Below, piece after piece: positions 34,185 to 44,072 of a stretch of DNA of 64,000 nucleotides. The translations under genes and the position numbers were made by a program. Origin of the DNA: Pseudomonadota bacterium (GTDB lineage: Bacteria > Desulfobacterota > Syntrophorhabdia > Syntrophorhabdales > Syntrophorhabdaceae); assembly GCA_026388255.1 (NCBI GenBank), contig JAPLKC010000059.1:1-64000 (forward strand), written 5' to 3'. The stretch's first letter is position 1, and each line of letters begins with the position of its first letter. Below the pieces are notes generated by a model. The model saw only the letters and a program-made list of their open reading frames with translations, was not told the DNA's origin and did not search any database.

Positions 34185-37100
34185 ATGTGGTTAGCCGATA
34201 CATCCGTAAAACGCCCGGTTTTTGCAACAATGCTCGTTATGGCTCTTGTGGTGTTCGGCATTGTGAGTTATCCGAGTATCGGCGTTGACCTCTTCCCGAA
34301 GATTGATTTGCCTATTGTGAACGTGAGAACAGAGCTCAAAGGGGCAAGCTCCGAGATCATGGACATTGACGTCACGGACAAAATCGAAGAATCGATTAAT
34401 ACTATAAATGGCGTTAAAACAATTACATCTACAAGCACAGAAGGTATGTCTGTTGTAACTGTGGAGTTTGTTCTGGAAAGGAATATTGACCTTGCTGTCC
34501 AGGATGTACGTGAGAAGGTATCGATTATCAGAAAAAAACTCCCCACGGACATTGAAGAACCGGTAATAGAAAAAGTTGACCCCGATGCCACGCCTGTTTT
34601 GTGGTTTGCCTTGTCCGGCGAAAAGTCACCGCGGGAACTCTCCACTTATGCAGACGAAGTGTTGAAGGAACAGCTTCAGAGAATCAACGGTGTCGGGGCT
34701 ATCAGGATGTATGGTTTACGTCTCAGACAGGCCAGGGTATGGCTTGACAATGATAAGCTCCGGTCCTATGGAATCACCGCGCAGGATATAATGGGGGCAT
34801 TAAAGAGGGAAAATGTCGAGTTGCCTGGCGGAAGGATTGAAAGCAATACAAAAGAGTATACGATAAAGATAAAAGGCGAGTTCCCGACGATACAACAGTT
34901 CAATGATCTTGTAGTGGGCTATTCCAAGGGGGTGGCTGTTAAGATCAAGGATGTGGGGCATGCAGAAGACGGCATGGAGGAAAAAAGAAGTTTTGCCCGG
35001 TTTAACGGCATAAATTCCGTAAATTTAGGCATTCAGAAACAGTCTGGAACCAATACGGTTGAGGTTGTAGAAAGAGTAAAAAAAGAATTAAAGGTTATAA
35101 AAAAAACGCTACCTGCAGGGATGAACCTTAACATAGGGTTTGATCAGTCTGATTTCATCAAACGTTCTATTAATGAAGTGCAACACCATCTCATATACGG
35201 AGGTTTTTTCGCAGTTCTGGCAGTTCTTTTGTTTCTACGTAACATAAGAACAACCATTATCAGCGCCCTGGCTATACCTGCATCTGTAATCTCGACATTT
35301 GCTTTTATGAACGCCTTTGACTTTACCTTCAACAATATGTCGATGCTTGCCCTTTCCCTGTCCATAGGCATCCTCATCGATGATGCAATCATTGTTATAG
35401 AAAATATACAGAGGCATATAGAAGAAGGCATGTCGCCCCGGGAAGCCTCATTTTTTGCTACATCGGAGATAGGGCTTGCCGTATCTGCAACAACACTGGC
35501 AATTATCGTCATCTTTATCCCTGTGGCCTTTATGAAAGGGATAATCGGAAGATTTTTTTTTCAGTTCGGTATGACCGTTGTATTTGCCGTTATAGTTTCA
35601 TGGTTTATTTCCTTCACTCTTACGCCGATGATGGCTTCATTATTCTTAAAACACAGCAAAAAACATTCACAGCAGCCCCTAAGGGAGGGCACTCGTGGAT
35701 CATTATACGGCAGGATACTTAATGGGCATGTTTTCAGGCATATTTCCGATCAGCTCGAGAAGGCATATAAAAAGCTTGAGGAGCAATACAAAAAGCTCCT
35801 TGCCGTTGCACTGGGCCGAAGGAAGATAGTTTTAATTATTGCAATTGCCATATTTTTCGGAAGCCTTTTTTTCACAAAATTTATAGGCAAAGAGATGATC
35901 CCTTCAGAAGACCAGAGCAGATTTATTATCAGGTTACAGATGCCCGTTGATTATTCTGTTGATGAGGTTGACCATATGGCAAAACATGCCGAAAATATCG
36001 TAAAACAATTTCCTGAAGTAAGTGCAATCCTGTATTCGCAGGGTGGAGGCTTAACCAGGGAAGCAAATAAGGCCAATATGATGATCAACCTGAAGCCAAA
36101 ATCTCAGAGAAAGAAAAGCCAGAACCAGATCAAGGCAGAAGTTAGGAAGGCCTTTAAAGCCGTACCGGGACTCAGGGCTTCTGTTGAAGACGTATCGATG
36201 ATTGGTGGAGGACAGAGGCAGGTAGCGATTCAGTATAGTATAAGAGGCAGAGACCTTGAAAACCTTCAGACATATACAAAAGATATTCTGGGTCAGTTTT
36301 CCAAACTCCCTGGTATCGTTGATGCCGATTCATCCCTTGAAACCGGGAAGCCGGAGATTCGGGTGATCATTGACAGGGATAAGGCAGCCGATCTTGGTAT
36401 CGATGTTGCGACTGTGGCGGAGGCAATTAATTTCCTTATCAGTGGGGAGGTAGATATTACGAAATTTAAGGATGAAGCCAAGGGAAGACGCTATGATGTA
36501 AGGGCAAGATTGTTACAGAAAGACAGGGAAAACCCTGATGACATAGGGAAAATGTATGTCAGGGCAAAAGACGGGCGCCTTGTGCAACTCTCAAATATTG
36601 CCATGTTCCAGGAAGCAGGCGGTTCGAGTGTTATCAACAGGGTTGATAGACAGAGGGCTATTACGATCTTCGCAAACCTTGAAACAAAACCTCTCGGTCA
36701 GGCTGTTAAAGAACTTGACAGTATATCTGCAAAGGTGCTTACAACTGAATATTCAGGGAAATATAAAGGGGAGGCTGATATAATGTCAGAATCCTTCGGT
36801 TATTTGATGTTCGCCATGATGCTTGGTATTGTCATGGCATATATGGTACTCGCTGCTCAGTTTGAAAGTTTTGTCCACCCCTTTACGGTATTGCTTTCCA
36901 TGCCTTTTTCTTTTATCGGCGCCTTCGGCGCCCTCCTGATCTTCGACAAAACGCTGAATATTTTCAGTTTTATCGGGCTTATTCTACTCATGGGGCTTGT
37001 GAAGAAGAATGCTATTTTACTTGTTGATTATACAAATGTTCTGAGAGAAAGGGGTTTCTCAAGGAGGGATGCATTGCTGCAGGCAGGGCCTGTAAGACTC

Positions 37101-37319
37101 CGCCCGATTCTTATGACAACATTTGCCATGATATTCGGCATGATGCCAATCGCGATAGGAATCGGCGAGGGCGCTGAAACACGTTCCCCTATGGCGCTTG
37201 CAACAATCGGTGGCTTACTGACTTCTTTACTCCTTACACTTATTGTAGTGCCGGCAGCATATGATCTTTTCGATGAGTTGAAGGATAAGGTTTTCATAAA
37301 ACGAATTAAGAATAATTAA
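34185..37319 (+). CDS. RND-family efflux pump (HAE1/AcrB type)
   Basis: 1044 residues, about 12 membrane helices and two large periplasmic loops. It starts MWLADTSVKRPVFATMLVMA. The proton-relay pair of aspartates is in TM4 (LSIGILIDDAIIVIENIQRH), and the TM10 lysine in LMGLVKKNAILLVDYTN. It exports hydrophobic compounds in exchange for protons together with the adaptor and TolC-like protein. Substrates are unknown. Confidence 0.95.
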   Translation: MWLADTSVKRPVFATMLVMALVVFGIVSYPSIGVDLFPKIDLPIVNVRTELKGASSEIMDIDVTDKIEESINTINGVKTITSTSTEGMSVVTVEFVLERNIDLAVQDVREKVSIIRKKLPTDIEEPVIEKVDPDATPVLWFALSGEKSPRELSTYADEVLKEQLQRINGVGAIRMYGLRLRQARVWLDNDKLRSYGITAQDIMGALKRENVELPGGRIESNTKEYTIKIKGEFPTIQQFNDLVVGYSKGVAVKIKDVGHAEDGMEEKRSFARFNGINSVNLGIQKQSGTNTVEVVERVKKELKVIKKTLPAGMNLNIGFDQSDFIKRSINEVQHHLIYGGFFAVLAVLLFLRNIRTTIISALAIPASVISTFAFMNAFDFTFNNMSMLALSLSIGILIDDAIIVIENIQRHIEEGMSPREASFFATSEIGLAVSATTLAIIVIFIPVAFMKGIIGRFFFQFGMTVVFAVIVSWFISFTLTPMMASLFLKHSKKHSQQPLREGTRGSLYGRILNGHVFRHISDQLEKAYKKLEEQYKKLLAVALGRRKIVLIIAIAIFFGSLFFTKFIGKEMIPSEDQSRFIIRLQMPVDYSVDEVDHMAKHAENIVKQFPEVSAILYSQGGGLTREANKANMMINLKPKSQRKKSQNQIKAEVRKAFKAVPGLRASVEDVSMIGGGQRQVAIQYSIRGRDLENLQTYTKDILGQFSKLPGIVDADSSLETGKPEIRVIIDRDKAADLGIDVATVAEAINFLISGEVDITKFKDEAKGRRYDVRARLLQKDRENPDDIGKMYVRAKDGRLVQLSNIAMFQEAGGSSVINRVDRQRAITIFANLETKPLGQAVKELDSISAKVLTTEYSGKYKGEADIMSESFGYLMFAMMLGIVMAYMVLAAQFESFVHPFTVLLSMPFSFIGAFGALLIFDKTLNIFSFIGLILLMGLVKKNAILLVDYTNVLRERGFSRRDALLQAGPVRLRPILMTTFAMIFGMMPIAIGIGEGAETRSPMALATIGGLLTSLLLTLIVVPAAYDLFDELKDKVFIKRIKNN

Positions 37320-37357
37320 TTTGAAAATGGATTTTCGAATTTCAGGAGGCATTTGAT

Positions 37358-37648
37358 ATGAAAATGCTTATTACGGTATACAACGATGTAATTGATGAGG
37401 TTGTGATCGCTGCTTTGAAAAAACATAATATTAAGGGCTACACCAAATGGAAACAGACATACGGAGAGGGTACAGAAACTGAGCCGAAGCTTGGCACGCA
37501 CTGCTGGCCTGGCAAGAACTATGTGCTCGCCGTGGTGGTTGAGGACGAAATGATACCCGTATTATCTGATATGATTAAACAATTAAAGCAGGAACATCCG
37601 AAAGCCGGATTAAAAACATTTATTTTGCAGGTAGAAGATATTATATAA
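37358..37648 (+). CDS. PG0541-family transporter-associated protein, P-II-like
   Basis: 96 residues (MKMLITVYNDVIDEVVIAAL, EPKLGTHCWPGKNYVLAVVV). Resembles the small P-II-like proteins annotated as PG0541 family, which accompany RND pumps in several phyla. It has an AGGAGG-type SD and lies 38 bp after the pump gene. It may modulate the pump through a trimeric ferredoxin-like fold; this is inferred from fold and context. Confidence 0.75.
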   Translation: MKMLITVYNDVIDEVVIAALKKHNIKGYTKWKQTYGEGTETEPKLGTHCWPGKNYVLAVVVEDEMIPVLSDMIKQLKQEHPKAGLKTFILQVEDII

Positions 37649-37654
37649 CGCTTG

Positions 37655-39589
37655 TCAATATTTATCCGGAAACACCGGATTTTTGCCCCTGAATTTGTCG
37701 GCCATGTTTTCAAGCTCATCCCAGCGGTGATAGGCTTCATCAAGTTCTTTTTCCACTGCACCCAACCTATCGTTAGCCTCGTATATTTTGCCCAAATCGC
37801 GGTTTGCATAGAATTCAGCGGAATTAAGGGTTGCTGTGAGGCGCTTTTTTTCTTCCTCTAAGGTTTCGATGATCTGTGGCAGTGATTCAAGCTCCCGTGT
37901 CTCTTTAAAAGAGAGTTTACCCTTCTCAGTCTGGGCCTTTTCCCTCTTTTGTTTCTGTTCCTTTGGGGCTGTCGATTTCAATTGCTCTGTTGTTACATTC
38001 CTCTGCCTCAGCCAATCGTCGTAACCACCGACATACTCCACTAACCGTCCATCACCCTCAAGGACAATTGTCGAGGTCACCACATTGTTGAGAAACTCGC
38101 GATCGTGACTGACCAGCATAATCGTACCATTATAATCAAGGAGCCTGTCTTCGAGCAATTCCAGTGTTTCCGCATCAAGGTCATTTGTGGGCTCATCAAG
38201 GACAAGCACATTAGATGGAATGACGAAGAGTTTCGCCAGAAGTAAGCGGTTGCGCTCACCGCCGGACAGAGAGCTGACGGGCGACATAATCCGCTCAGGC
38301 GAAAAAAGAAAATCCTGAAGATACCCTACCACATGCCGCGGAATGCCGCCGATAATGACCGTGTCGTTGCCGTCACCGATATTCTCCCTGAGGGTCTTAT
38401 TTTCATCGAGTTGTGCACGGAGCTGATCAAAGTAAGCAACACTGACACCGGTACCCAGTCGAACCGTTCCCTGTTGCGGTGTGAGGTCATTGAGGAGTAT
38501 CTTGAGAAGAGTGGTTTTGCCGGAACCGTTCGGTCCGATAACACCCACTTTATCACCCCGGATGACAGTGGTGGAGAATTCATCGACGATTTTTGTATCA
38601 CCCCAGGCAAATGAAATTGCCTTTGCATCCACAACTATCCGCCCGCTCCGCTCCGCTTCCTGGATCACCAGTCGGGAGACACCCGCCTGTTCCTGTCTGC
38701 GAGCTCGCTCCTGGCGCATCTGCATCAACGCCCGTACCCTGCCTTCATTACGGGTGCGACGCGCCTTGACCCCCTGCCTGATCCAGGTCTCCTCTTTGGA
38801 CAATTTTCTATCAAATTCATGCCACTGCCTTTCTTCTGCGTCCAGCAAAGCCTGTCGTTGTTCAAGGTAGGTCCTGTAGTTGGAGGCGAAAGATATCAGA
38901 TGACCCCTGTCTATTTCCACTATCCGTGTTGCCAAACGTTGGAGAAATGCCCGGTCATGGGTCACGAACATGAGCGTCTTTTCATATTTCAGCAGGAAGT
39001 CCTCAAGCCAGAGGATGGTGCTGACATCAAGATGGTTTGTAGGCTCGTCGAGAAGCAGGAGATCCGGATCATTTACCAGTGCCCTGGCCAGAAAAACCCG
39101 TCGTTTCATGCCCGCAGACAAAACCCGGAATCGGGCATTTTCATCCAGTTCAGCCCTTGCTATCACACCTTCAACCCGCTGATGATAGTGCCATGCACCG
39201 GACGCCTCTATCCTGTGCTGGATACCTTCGAGCTTTCTGATGAGGCCATCATGACTGCTTCCCGCAATCTGCATGGTAAGGTCGTGGTATTCCCTGAGGA
39301 GCTCCACGTGTTCCTGTCCACCAGCCGCTACCACGTCATAAACCGTTCCCGGCAAGTCATCGGGGACGTCCTGTGCCAGCAGGGCAATCTTTACATTGCT
39401 GTTTCGAATAATCCCGCCTGAATCCGGGGTTATATGACCGGCCAGCAACTTCATGAGGGTGGATTTGCCCGAGCCGTTACGGCCCAGCAGGCCGATCCGT
39501 TCGCCGACCTCGATCTGAAGCGTAACACCATCCAACAGTTGTGGACCGCCGAAATTCAGCGAAACATCATTGATGAGTAGAAGTCCCAT
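37655..39589 (-). CDS. uup: ABC-F ATPase, Uup type
   Basis: 644 residues without membrane helices. Two ABC domains: Walker A GLLGRNGSGKST and GVIGPNGSGKTT; signatures LSAGMKRRVFLARAL and LSGGERNRLLLAKLF; Walker B DLLLLDEPTNHLD and VLVLDEPTNDLD. The C-terminal region (about 550-630) is a charged coiled coil, which favours Uup over EttA or Msr-type factors. It acts on ribosomes or branched DNA. It is convergent with the RND operon, only 6 bp apart. Confidence 0.92.
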   Translation of the reverse strand: MGLLLINDVSLNFGGPQLLDGVTLQIEVGERIGLLGRNGSGKSTLMKLLAGHITPDSGGIIRNSNVKIALLAQDVPDDLPGTVYDVVAAGGQEHVELLREYHDLTMQIAGSSHDGLIRKLEGIQHRIEASGAWHYHQRVEGVIARAELDENARFRVLSAGMKRRVFLARALVNDPDLLLLDEPTNHLDVSTILWLEDFLLKYEKTLMFVTHDRAFLQRLATRIVEIDRGHLISFASNYRTYLEQRQALLDAEERQWHEFDRKLSKEETWIRQGVKARRTRNEGRVRALMQMRQERARRQEQAGVSRLVIQEAERSGRIVVDAKAISFAWGDTKIVDEFSTTVIRGDKVGVIGPNGSGKTTLLKILLNDLTPQQGTVRLGTGVSVAYFDQLRAQLDENKTLRENIGDGNDTVIIGGIPRHVVGYLQDFLFSPERIMSPVSSLSGGERNRLLLAKLFVIPSNVLVLDEPTNDLDAETLELLEDRLLDYNGTIMLVSHDREFLNNVVTSTIVLEGDGRLVEYVGGYDDWLRQRNVTTEQLKSTAPKEQKQKREKAQTEKGKLSFKETRELESLPQIIETLEEEKKRLTATLNSAEFYANRDLGKIYEANDRLGAVEKELDEAYHRWDELENMADKFRGKNPVFPDKY

Positions 39590-40003
39590 ATCATCTCACG
39601 GGTCTTAGTATAACCGACAAAACCGGAATTTACCACCCCTGCTCTTTATTGGTTTCAGGATTTGTGGCCTGTGTGTCTCGCTGGGCGTGGCGATTAGACA
39701 ATGTTTGCATTTTTGAGAAGTTATTCGACGGCCTGCCCGGGATTGAGGCACAAAAGCTACTTCAAATCTTTGGCCGTAATACCCTGAAGCCAAAAAATCG
39801 GAAGGATTCACAAAGGCTCATCTGCTGCAAATCTCAAGTGAATAAAATAATTATCAGATTCACAGAAAAGGCTATATGCTTGACTCGTAGATATTATATA
39901 AATAATTTATTCCATCGGAGAGGGTTTATATCATTTGCTGCTGTGCAATGCGCTGTGTTGGCAACACGATCCCGGCAAAAATAGGGAAGGCATTAATTAC
40001 TTA
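39590..40003. other. Intergenic region without recognised gene
   Basis: About 410 bases. Open frames here show no protein-family resemblance. No tRNA-like fold or terminator was recognised by eye. Confidence 0.4.
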
Positions 40004-40032
40004 TTGACAAAAAATACCTACGGGGATAAGAT
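40004..40032 (+). promoter_or_regulatory. Sigma-70-type promoter before the lysine-rich microprotein
   Basis: TTGACA (40004-40009), 17-base spacer, TAAGAT (40027-40032), 47 bp before the ATG. Confidence 0.6.
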
Positions 40033-40079
40033 TGGTTGCGGTATGGTTGTTGTTTCTATAGAGAAAAAAGGAGCATTCA

Positions 40080-40190
40080 ATGAGAGACAAGAGCAAGAAA
40101 GATAAGAATAAGGGTCAGAAACAGAACAACGAAAAACAACAGCAAAAGGCAAAAAAGAAACTGGAGAAACAACCGAAAAAAACCATTTGA
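40080..40190 (+). CDS. Lysine/glutamine-rich microprotein, 36 aa
   Basis: MRDKSKKDKNKGQKQNNEKQ followed by a run of K/Q/A/E to the stop. Over a third of residues are lysine and there are no hydrophobic core residues, so it is probably disordered and may bind nucleic acid or ribosomes. AAAAAAGGAG sits seven bases upstream and a consensus promoter precedes it, which supports it as a real gene. As I recall, comparable small lysine-rich proteins occur in other deltaproteobacteria; function is unknown. Confidence 0.6.
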   Translation: MRDKSKKDKNKGQKQNNEKQQQKAKKKLEKQPKKTI

Positions 40191-40368
40191 CAGAGAAGCC
40201 TGATACACTGTTCAGGCCCAAATCGTTAACCCGCTGACTTTACCCTGCCCTTAGCAGATTTTCCTACACATATTTATGTTCACTGCTTAGCCTTTTTCCC
40301 TACCGGCCGAGCACTATGCCTCGTATAGTCAGTTACCAGGCGATCATATTTACCATCTATTAGGGGAT

Positions 40369-40551
40369 TTGTGGCGCCAAGAACTTTTTCAGTATACCTA
40401 TCTGACCGAAATAGCTAAACTATTGGCTACCGTTAAAGATCAGTTTGACTCACACGAGCAGGAGGCGGGAATAATGCCATCTCGCGCGCAGAAAAGGCAT
40501 GCCGAAGAACTGATCCAGACGGTCTTGCGTGAGGTGTTCGAGGGGAAATGA
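40369..40551 (+). CDS. Possible small hypothetical protein, 60 aa
   Basis: A TTG start with TAGGGGA close upstream opens a frame with amphipathic composition (YLTEIAKLLATVKDQFDSHE, then RAQKRHAEELIQTVLREVFE). It is convergent with the large gene that follows. The helix-like pattern is protein-like, but there is no family match and the start is weak. The preceding 40191-40368 holds nothing I can name. Confidence 0.25.
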   Translation: MWRQELFQYTYLTEIAKLLATVKDQFDSHEQEAGIMPSRAQKRHAEELIQTVLREVFEGK

Positions 40552-40582
40552 TACCAATCCGAATTCATGCCGGCAACAAATT

Positions 40583-43174
40583 CTAATTAACAAAACAGAC
40601 CAGCTTCTGTGACAACATATCTGACATAATATGCAAATTGATATTCCCCGTAACGTCATACACCTTTGTGATTTCATGGTATTTACTACTCTCGGGGATC
40701 AGTGTCTCCGTGACATCACTGAATAAACCGAATATCTCCCTGTTGAATATCACGCCGGGATTGTCGGGGAATATGGCGATGTAAAAGATATCCGTTTCAA
40801 TAAGGTCCTGAAAAAAGTGACTTCCATAGGAAAGTTCAGGCATGAGGTTGCCGTCGTAATAAGCGATCTCACCCATAAACGTAATGTTATTGATCTCCGA
40901 GAACCGTACGGGTACGCCAAGCGAAGGCGTTGTGGTACCCCACCTGCCGGGGCCGAGAAGCAGTGTCGGCATTTCGTCCCTGTTTTTGATCGTTTTATTG
41001 AATTTCCCGGTAAGACGGGCTATATCGTATTTTTCAGACTGTGTCAGAGCGCTGTATCCTGCAGGATCAACATAAATAATTCTTTTCACCTGCTTTGAAA
41101 CACTGCCGCCCATAAAGTTTCCCTCTGTCCGCAGGAGAACTTTGTTTTCCGGCAGACCGGCAGGAATCTTTATTTTTCCCATCTGCCCTTTTGCCTGAAC
41201 AGGCCTGCACTGTAAGAGATTGATCCTGTAATCATTGTATTGGGTAAAATTAACGGTAAATTCTATCTCTACAGGATAATCGTAAATACTTTCCAGTTTT
41301 TTGAGCATCCTGTGCATAACACCTGCGAAAGATGTCTTAGAAAGGAAATTATCAAAGGTGAGTATCCATGCTTCCCGGTCTTTTATGCCAAGTTCGCTCA
41401 TCCGCTGGGTGGTTTCATGATCCCTCGTGCCGACAAGATCAAGTTTGATATTAAGCCCCTCGTTTATCTTATCCATGAAAGAGACTGTTTCCAGGGTATT
41501 GCTGTTGGTATCGAGGACATCCATATCGTGCTGCGAAAATCTCCTTGTATCCTCCATGCCTGCATGGGGACGGAATAGAGGACTGTCAAGGGCAACAATG
41601 CGGGGATAGTCGTTTTCAACACGGTTGACAGCCCGTGTCCCGAGACCGAGGACAAGCCGGAGCATTCCTGCCTTGGGGTCCACGCCTTCTTTCCATGCAA
41701 AGGCATTATAGGAGACACCCACACCGGCAAGATCCGGGAAAAAGTACTGTTTCCGGTGTGAACCGGACACCCTCTGAACAAGCAAGGCCATCTGTTCATC
41801 GTGTTGGTCAAGCCCTCGCTGCAAACGGTAAGTCAGGGCATCTTCATTCATGGTGCTGGCAAATACCTCTCTCACAGACTCGACAAAGTCGGCGTAACGT
41901 TTTTCAGGAGAACCCTGATTGACGGAGAAAACGCTCTCATATTTACCGGCAAAGGCATTTCCGAAAGCGTCCTCCAGAAGGCTGCTTGAACGGATGATGA
42001 TGGGAGACTGGCCGTAATATTCTATAACCCGCTGGAACTGCTCTTTAATTTCATCAGGGAAAACACCCTTTAACATCTTTTCGCGGAGCTTGTCTCCTGC
42101 CTCGAAATATCCTTCTGCTGTCTTCTGCTCCATCCGCAATTTCCATAATCCGTTCTGAACGATGTAGGTATAATAAATGTCTGAACCGATATAAAAGGAA
42201 TCGTGCTGTTCAAGATAATCCTCCCAGCTTATCAATTCCTCTTTATCGAGAATTTTTCTCGCAATAAGCATCCCCACGGTTTTACCGCCGATAAAACCGG
42301 TCCCTACCATGCGTGACTTTATGTTGAGGAGGTCTTCCAGAGAAAAAACCTCCTTTGCAAGCGCGAGAATTCTTTCTTCCCTGCCTATCATGATCCGGCA
42401 GAGTTCATCAACCATCTCCTGTCTTTCCTCAGAATTACCCGGTTTATTGAGTATCCCTTCTGCCTTTAAAAAGAGTCTGTCCCAGTAGTCCAGTTGACGG
42501 CGCGCACTGCTCTGCTCCCGTCTTGAGATATCTGAAAACATTTTCGCGGCATCAAAACTGTCGACAACAGGCGCAAATCCTTCCTCTTCTTCAGTATGAG
42601 GGAGAAACATTGTCGGGGAATACCGGTTCCATACCTTTAAAGGATGAATGCAATAATTCCCTTCATGATGATAGGCTTCAAGCAGTATCTGTGTGGTTTC
42701 ACGGATACGGGCCACTGTCTTGAATGAATGGCTGTAGCGCAGGATAGAGAAATATGCAACGGTGTTCAGTTCAAAAAGGTAGGGGCAGGTAATAACAAAA
42801 AAGTTCCCGATCATTAGATCAGTTGCCCAGGCTGACAAAAGATAGGAAAGACAGTCAAATACATAAAAAACGTCCCTCCCTTCTGTGGAGGCGATGTTGT
42901 ATACCTGAGTCGTGAAAGATTCAAAACCGCTTTTGGCATCCAGATTATATATTTTGATATTGCCAGTCTGTTTTACAAGTGGCTCATGTTCGGCAAATCT
43001 CATGTAAATGACCTTGTTGCCGTCCTGCAACATCCTGTCAACGTAGGGAGTTACATAATGTTCATATTCCTTTATATCGTCAATCTGCCAGACGACATTG
43101 TCGCCCATTTGCAGCCCGCCTAATACTTCATCGAGACTGTTTAAGCCTGTGCTTGCCCGGACAGATGTATTCAT
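40583..43174 (-). CDS. KaiC-like domain fused to PEP/pyruvate-dikinase-like ATP-grasp domain (paralogue A)
   Basis: About 863 residues; the ATG at 43174 is preferred because it aligns with the start of the paralogue at 54994 (other in-frame starts at 43192 and 43198). Residues about 1-230 look like a RecA/KaiC fold (GLNSLDEVLGGLQMGDNVVW and Walker B-like FYVFDCLSYLL) but have QIDDIKEYE where the P-loop should be. Residues about 290-860 resemble the nucleotide-binding half of PPDK/PEP synthase: GTGFIGGKTVGMLIARKIL, SPIIIRSSSLLEDAFGNAFA, and LLQCRP. No phosphohistidine or PEP-binding domain is present. Function is unknown. Confidence 0.8.
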   Translation of the reverse strand: MNTSVRASTGLNSLDEVLGGLQMGDNVVWQIDDIKEYEHYVTPYVDRMLQDGNKVIYMRFAEHEPLVKQTGNIKIYNLDAKSGFESFTTQVYNIASTEGRDVFYVFDCLSYLLSAWATDLMIGNFFVITCPYLFELNTVAYFSILRYSHSFKTVARIRETTQILLEAYHHEGNYCIHPLKVWNRYSPTMFLPHTEEEEGFAPVVDSFDAAKMFSDISRREQSSARRQLDYWDRLFLKAEGILNKPGNSEERQEMVDELCRIMIGREERILALAKEVFSLEDLLNIKSRMVGTGFIGGKTVGMLIARKILDKEELISWEDYLEQHDSFYIGSDIYYTYIVQNGLWKLRMEQKTAEGYFEAGDKLREKMLKGVFPDEIKEQFQRVIEYYGQSPIIIRSSSLLEDAFGNAFAGKYESVFSVNQGSPEKRYADFVESVREVFASTMNEDALTYRLQRGLDQHDEQMALLVQRVSGSHRKQYFFPDLAGVGVSYNAFAWKEGVDPKAGMLRLVLGLGTRAVNRVENDYPRIVALDSPLFRPHAGMEDTRRFSQHDMDVLDTNSNTLETVSFMDKINEGLNIKLDLVGTRDHETTQRMSELGIKDREAWILTFDNFLSKTSFAGVMHRMLKKLESIYDYPVEIEFTVNFTQYNDYRINLLQCRPVQAKGQMGKIKIPAGLPENKVLLRTEGNFMGGSVSKQVKRIIYVDPAGYSALTQSEKYDIARLTGKFNKTIKNRDEMPTLLLGPGRWGTTTPSLGVPVRFSEINNITFMGEIAYYDGNLMPELSYGSHFFQDLIETDIFYIAIFPDNPGVIFNREIFGLFSDVTETLIPESSKYHEITKVYDVTGNINLHIMSDMLSQKLVCFVN

Positions 43175-43307
43175 GCTGTTGTCATCTCCCATATTCACCC
43201 ACTAATGCAAATTGTTGTGACATTATAACAATTCACGTTTATTAGTCCAATTAATATTGGTGGAATTATGGCTTATAACAATTATATTGTTTGATTTATA
43301 CAAACTC

Positions 43308-43336
43308 TTGACTTTTAAGATGAATGTAATTACAAT
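43308..43336 (+). promoter_or_regulatory. Sigma-70-type promoter of mazEF
   Basis: TTGACT (43308-43313), 17-base spacer, TACAAT (43331-43336), about 30 bp before the mazE ATG. GAGGAGGT provides the SD. Confidence 0.65.
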
Positions 43337-43367
43337 GTGAACACCATTCAGTCGAGGAGGTAAAATA

Positions 43368-43622
43368 ATGAGGGCACACATTGTAAAAATAGGCAATTCT
43401 CAAGGAATTCGTATTCCGAAACCATTACTTGACCAAACTGGTATTGTGGATGATGTTGAGCTTGAGGTGGAGAAAACCCAGATCATCATTCGCCCGATCT
43501 CGAGTCCAAGGACTGGTTGGGATAACGCATTCAGAACAATGGCCCAAAACGGCCATGACATATTGATAGATGGAAATGAAAATATTTCCCATTCCTGGGA
43601 TGAAGAGGAATGGCAATGGTAA
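43368..43622 (+). CDS. mazE: MazE/AbrB-type antitoxin
   Basis: 84 residues. N-terminal swapped-hairpin DNA-binding domain: MRAHIVKIGNSQGIRIPKPL followed by VELEVEKTQIIIRP. The acidic C-terminus (NISHSWDEEEWQW) would wrap the toxin. It overlaps mazF by 13 bp and should autoregulate the operon with MazF. Confidence 0.9.
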   Translation: MRAHIVKIGNSQGIRIPKPLLDQTGIVDDVELEVEKTQIIIRPISSPRTGWDNAFRTMAQNGHDILIDGNENISHSWDEEEWQW

Positions 43623-43936
43623 ACCGATTCGATGTGTATCTGACAAATCTTGATCCCACAGTTGGTTCTGAAATTCAGAAAACAAGACCTTGTTTGATTA
43701 TTTCACCGGACGAAATGAACAGACACATCCGCACAGTAATAGTTGCCCCGATGACTACAGCAGGGAAAGACTATCCTACACGAATAGCATGCCAATTTAA
43801 GAAGAAAAAGGCGCATATCGTTTTAGATCAAATACGAACAATAGACAAAACGCGACTTATAAAAAATCTTGGCACTCTTGATACAGAAACACAGTTAAAG
43901 GTTATTTCCATTTTGCAGAGGCTGTTTGCATTTTGA
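43610..43936 (+). CDS. mazF: MazF/PemK-type endoribonuclease toxin
   Basis: 108 residues. Features: RFDVYLTNLDPTVGSEIQKT (N-terminal strand and catalytic-loop region), RPCLIISPDEMN, VIVAPMTTAG, and LDQIRTIDKTRL. MazF proteins cut single-stranded RNA at short specific sites. Full length with catalytic Arg and Thr regions intact, so likely active and held by MazE. Confidence 0.92.
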   Translation: MAMVNRFDVYLTNLDPTVGSEIQKTRPCLIISPDEMNRHIRTVIVAPMTTAGKDYPTRIACQFKKKKAHIVLDQIRTIDKTRLIKNLGTLDTETQLKVISILQRLFAF

Positions 43937-44072
43937 AATTGCCCGGTCTGCCAGTTTTCTGACCGTTGTTTTGCAGTGTTTCACACCGGCAGCACTGCCT
44001 TCTATAAGCAATAGTTTTGAGTACAACATTAAGAAAACTATTAGCCGAAAGATCCATATGGGAGGTGTACCA

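Noticed and set aside
38819-39421. 200-codon frame opposite to uup
   Set aside because: Both ABC domains of Uup are read across this stretch; the plus-strand frame is a shadow.
43937-44072. RelE-type toxin before the HigA-like gene
   Set aside because: No frame with RelE features and no SD in this interval.
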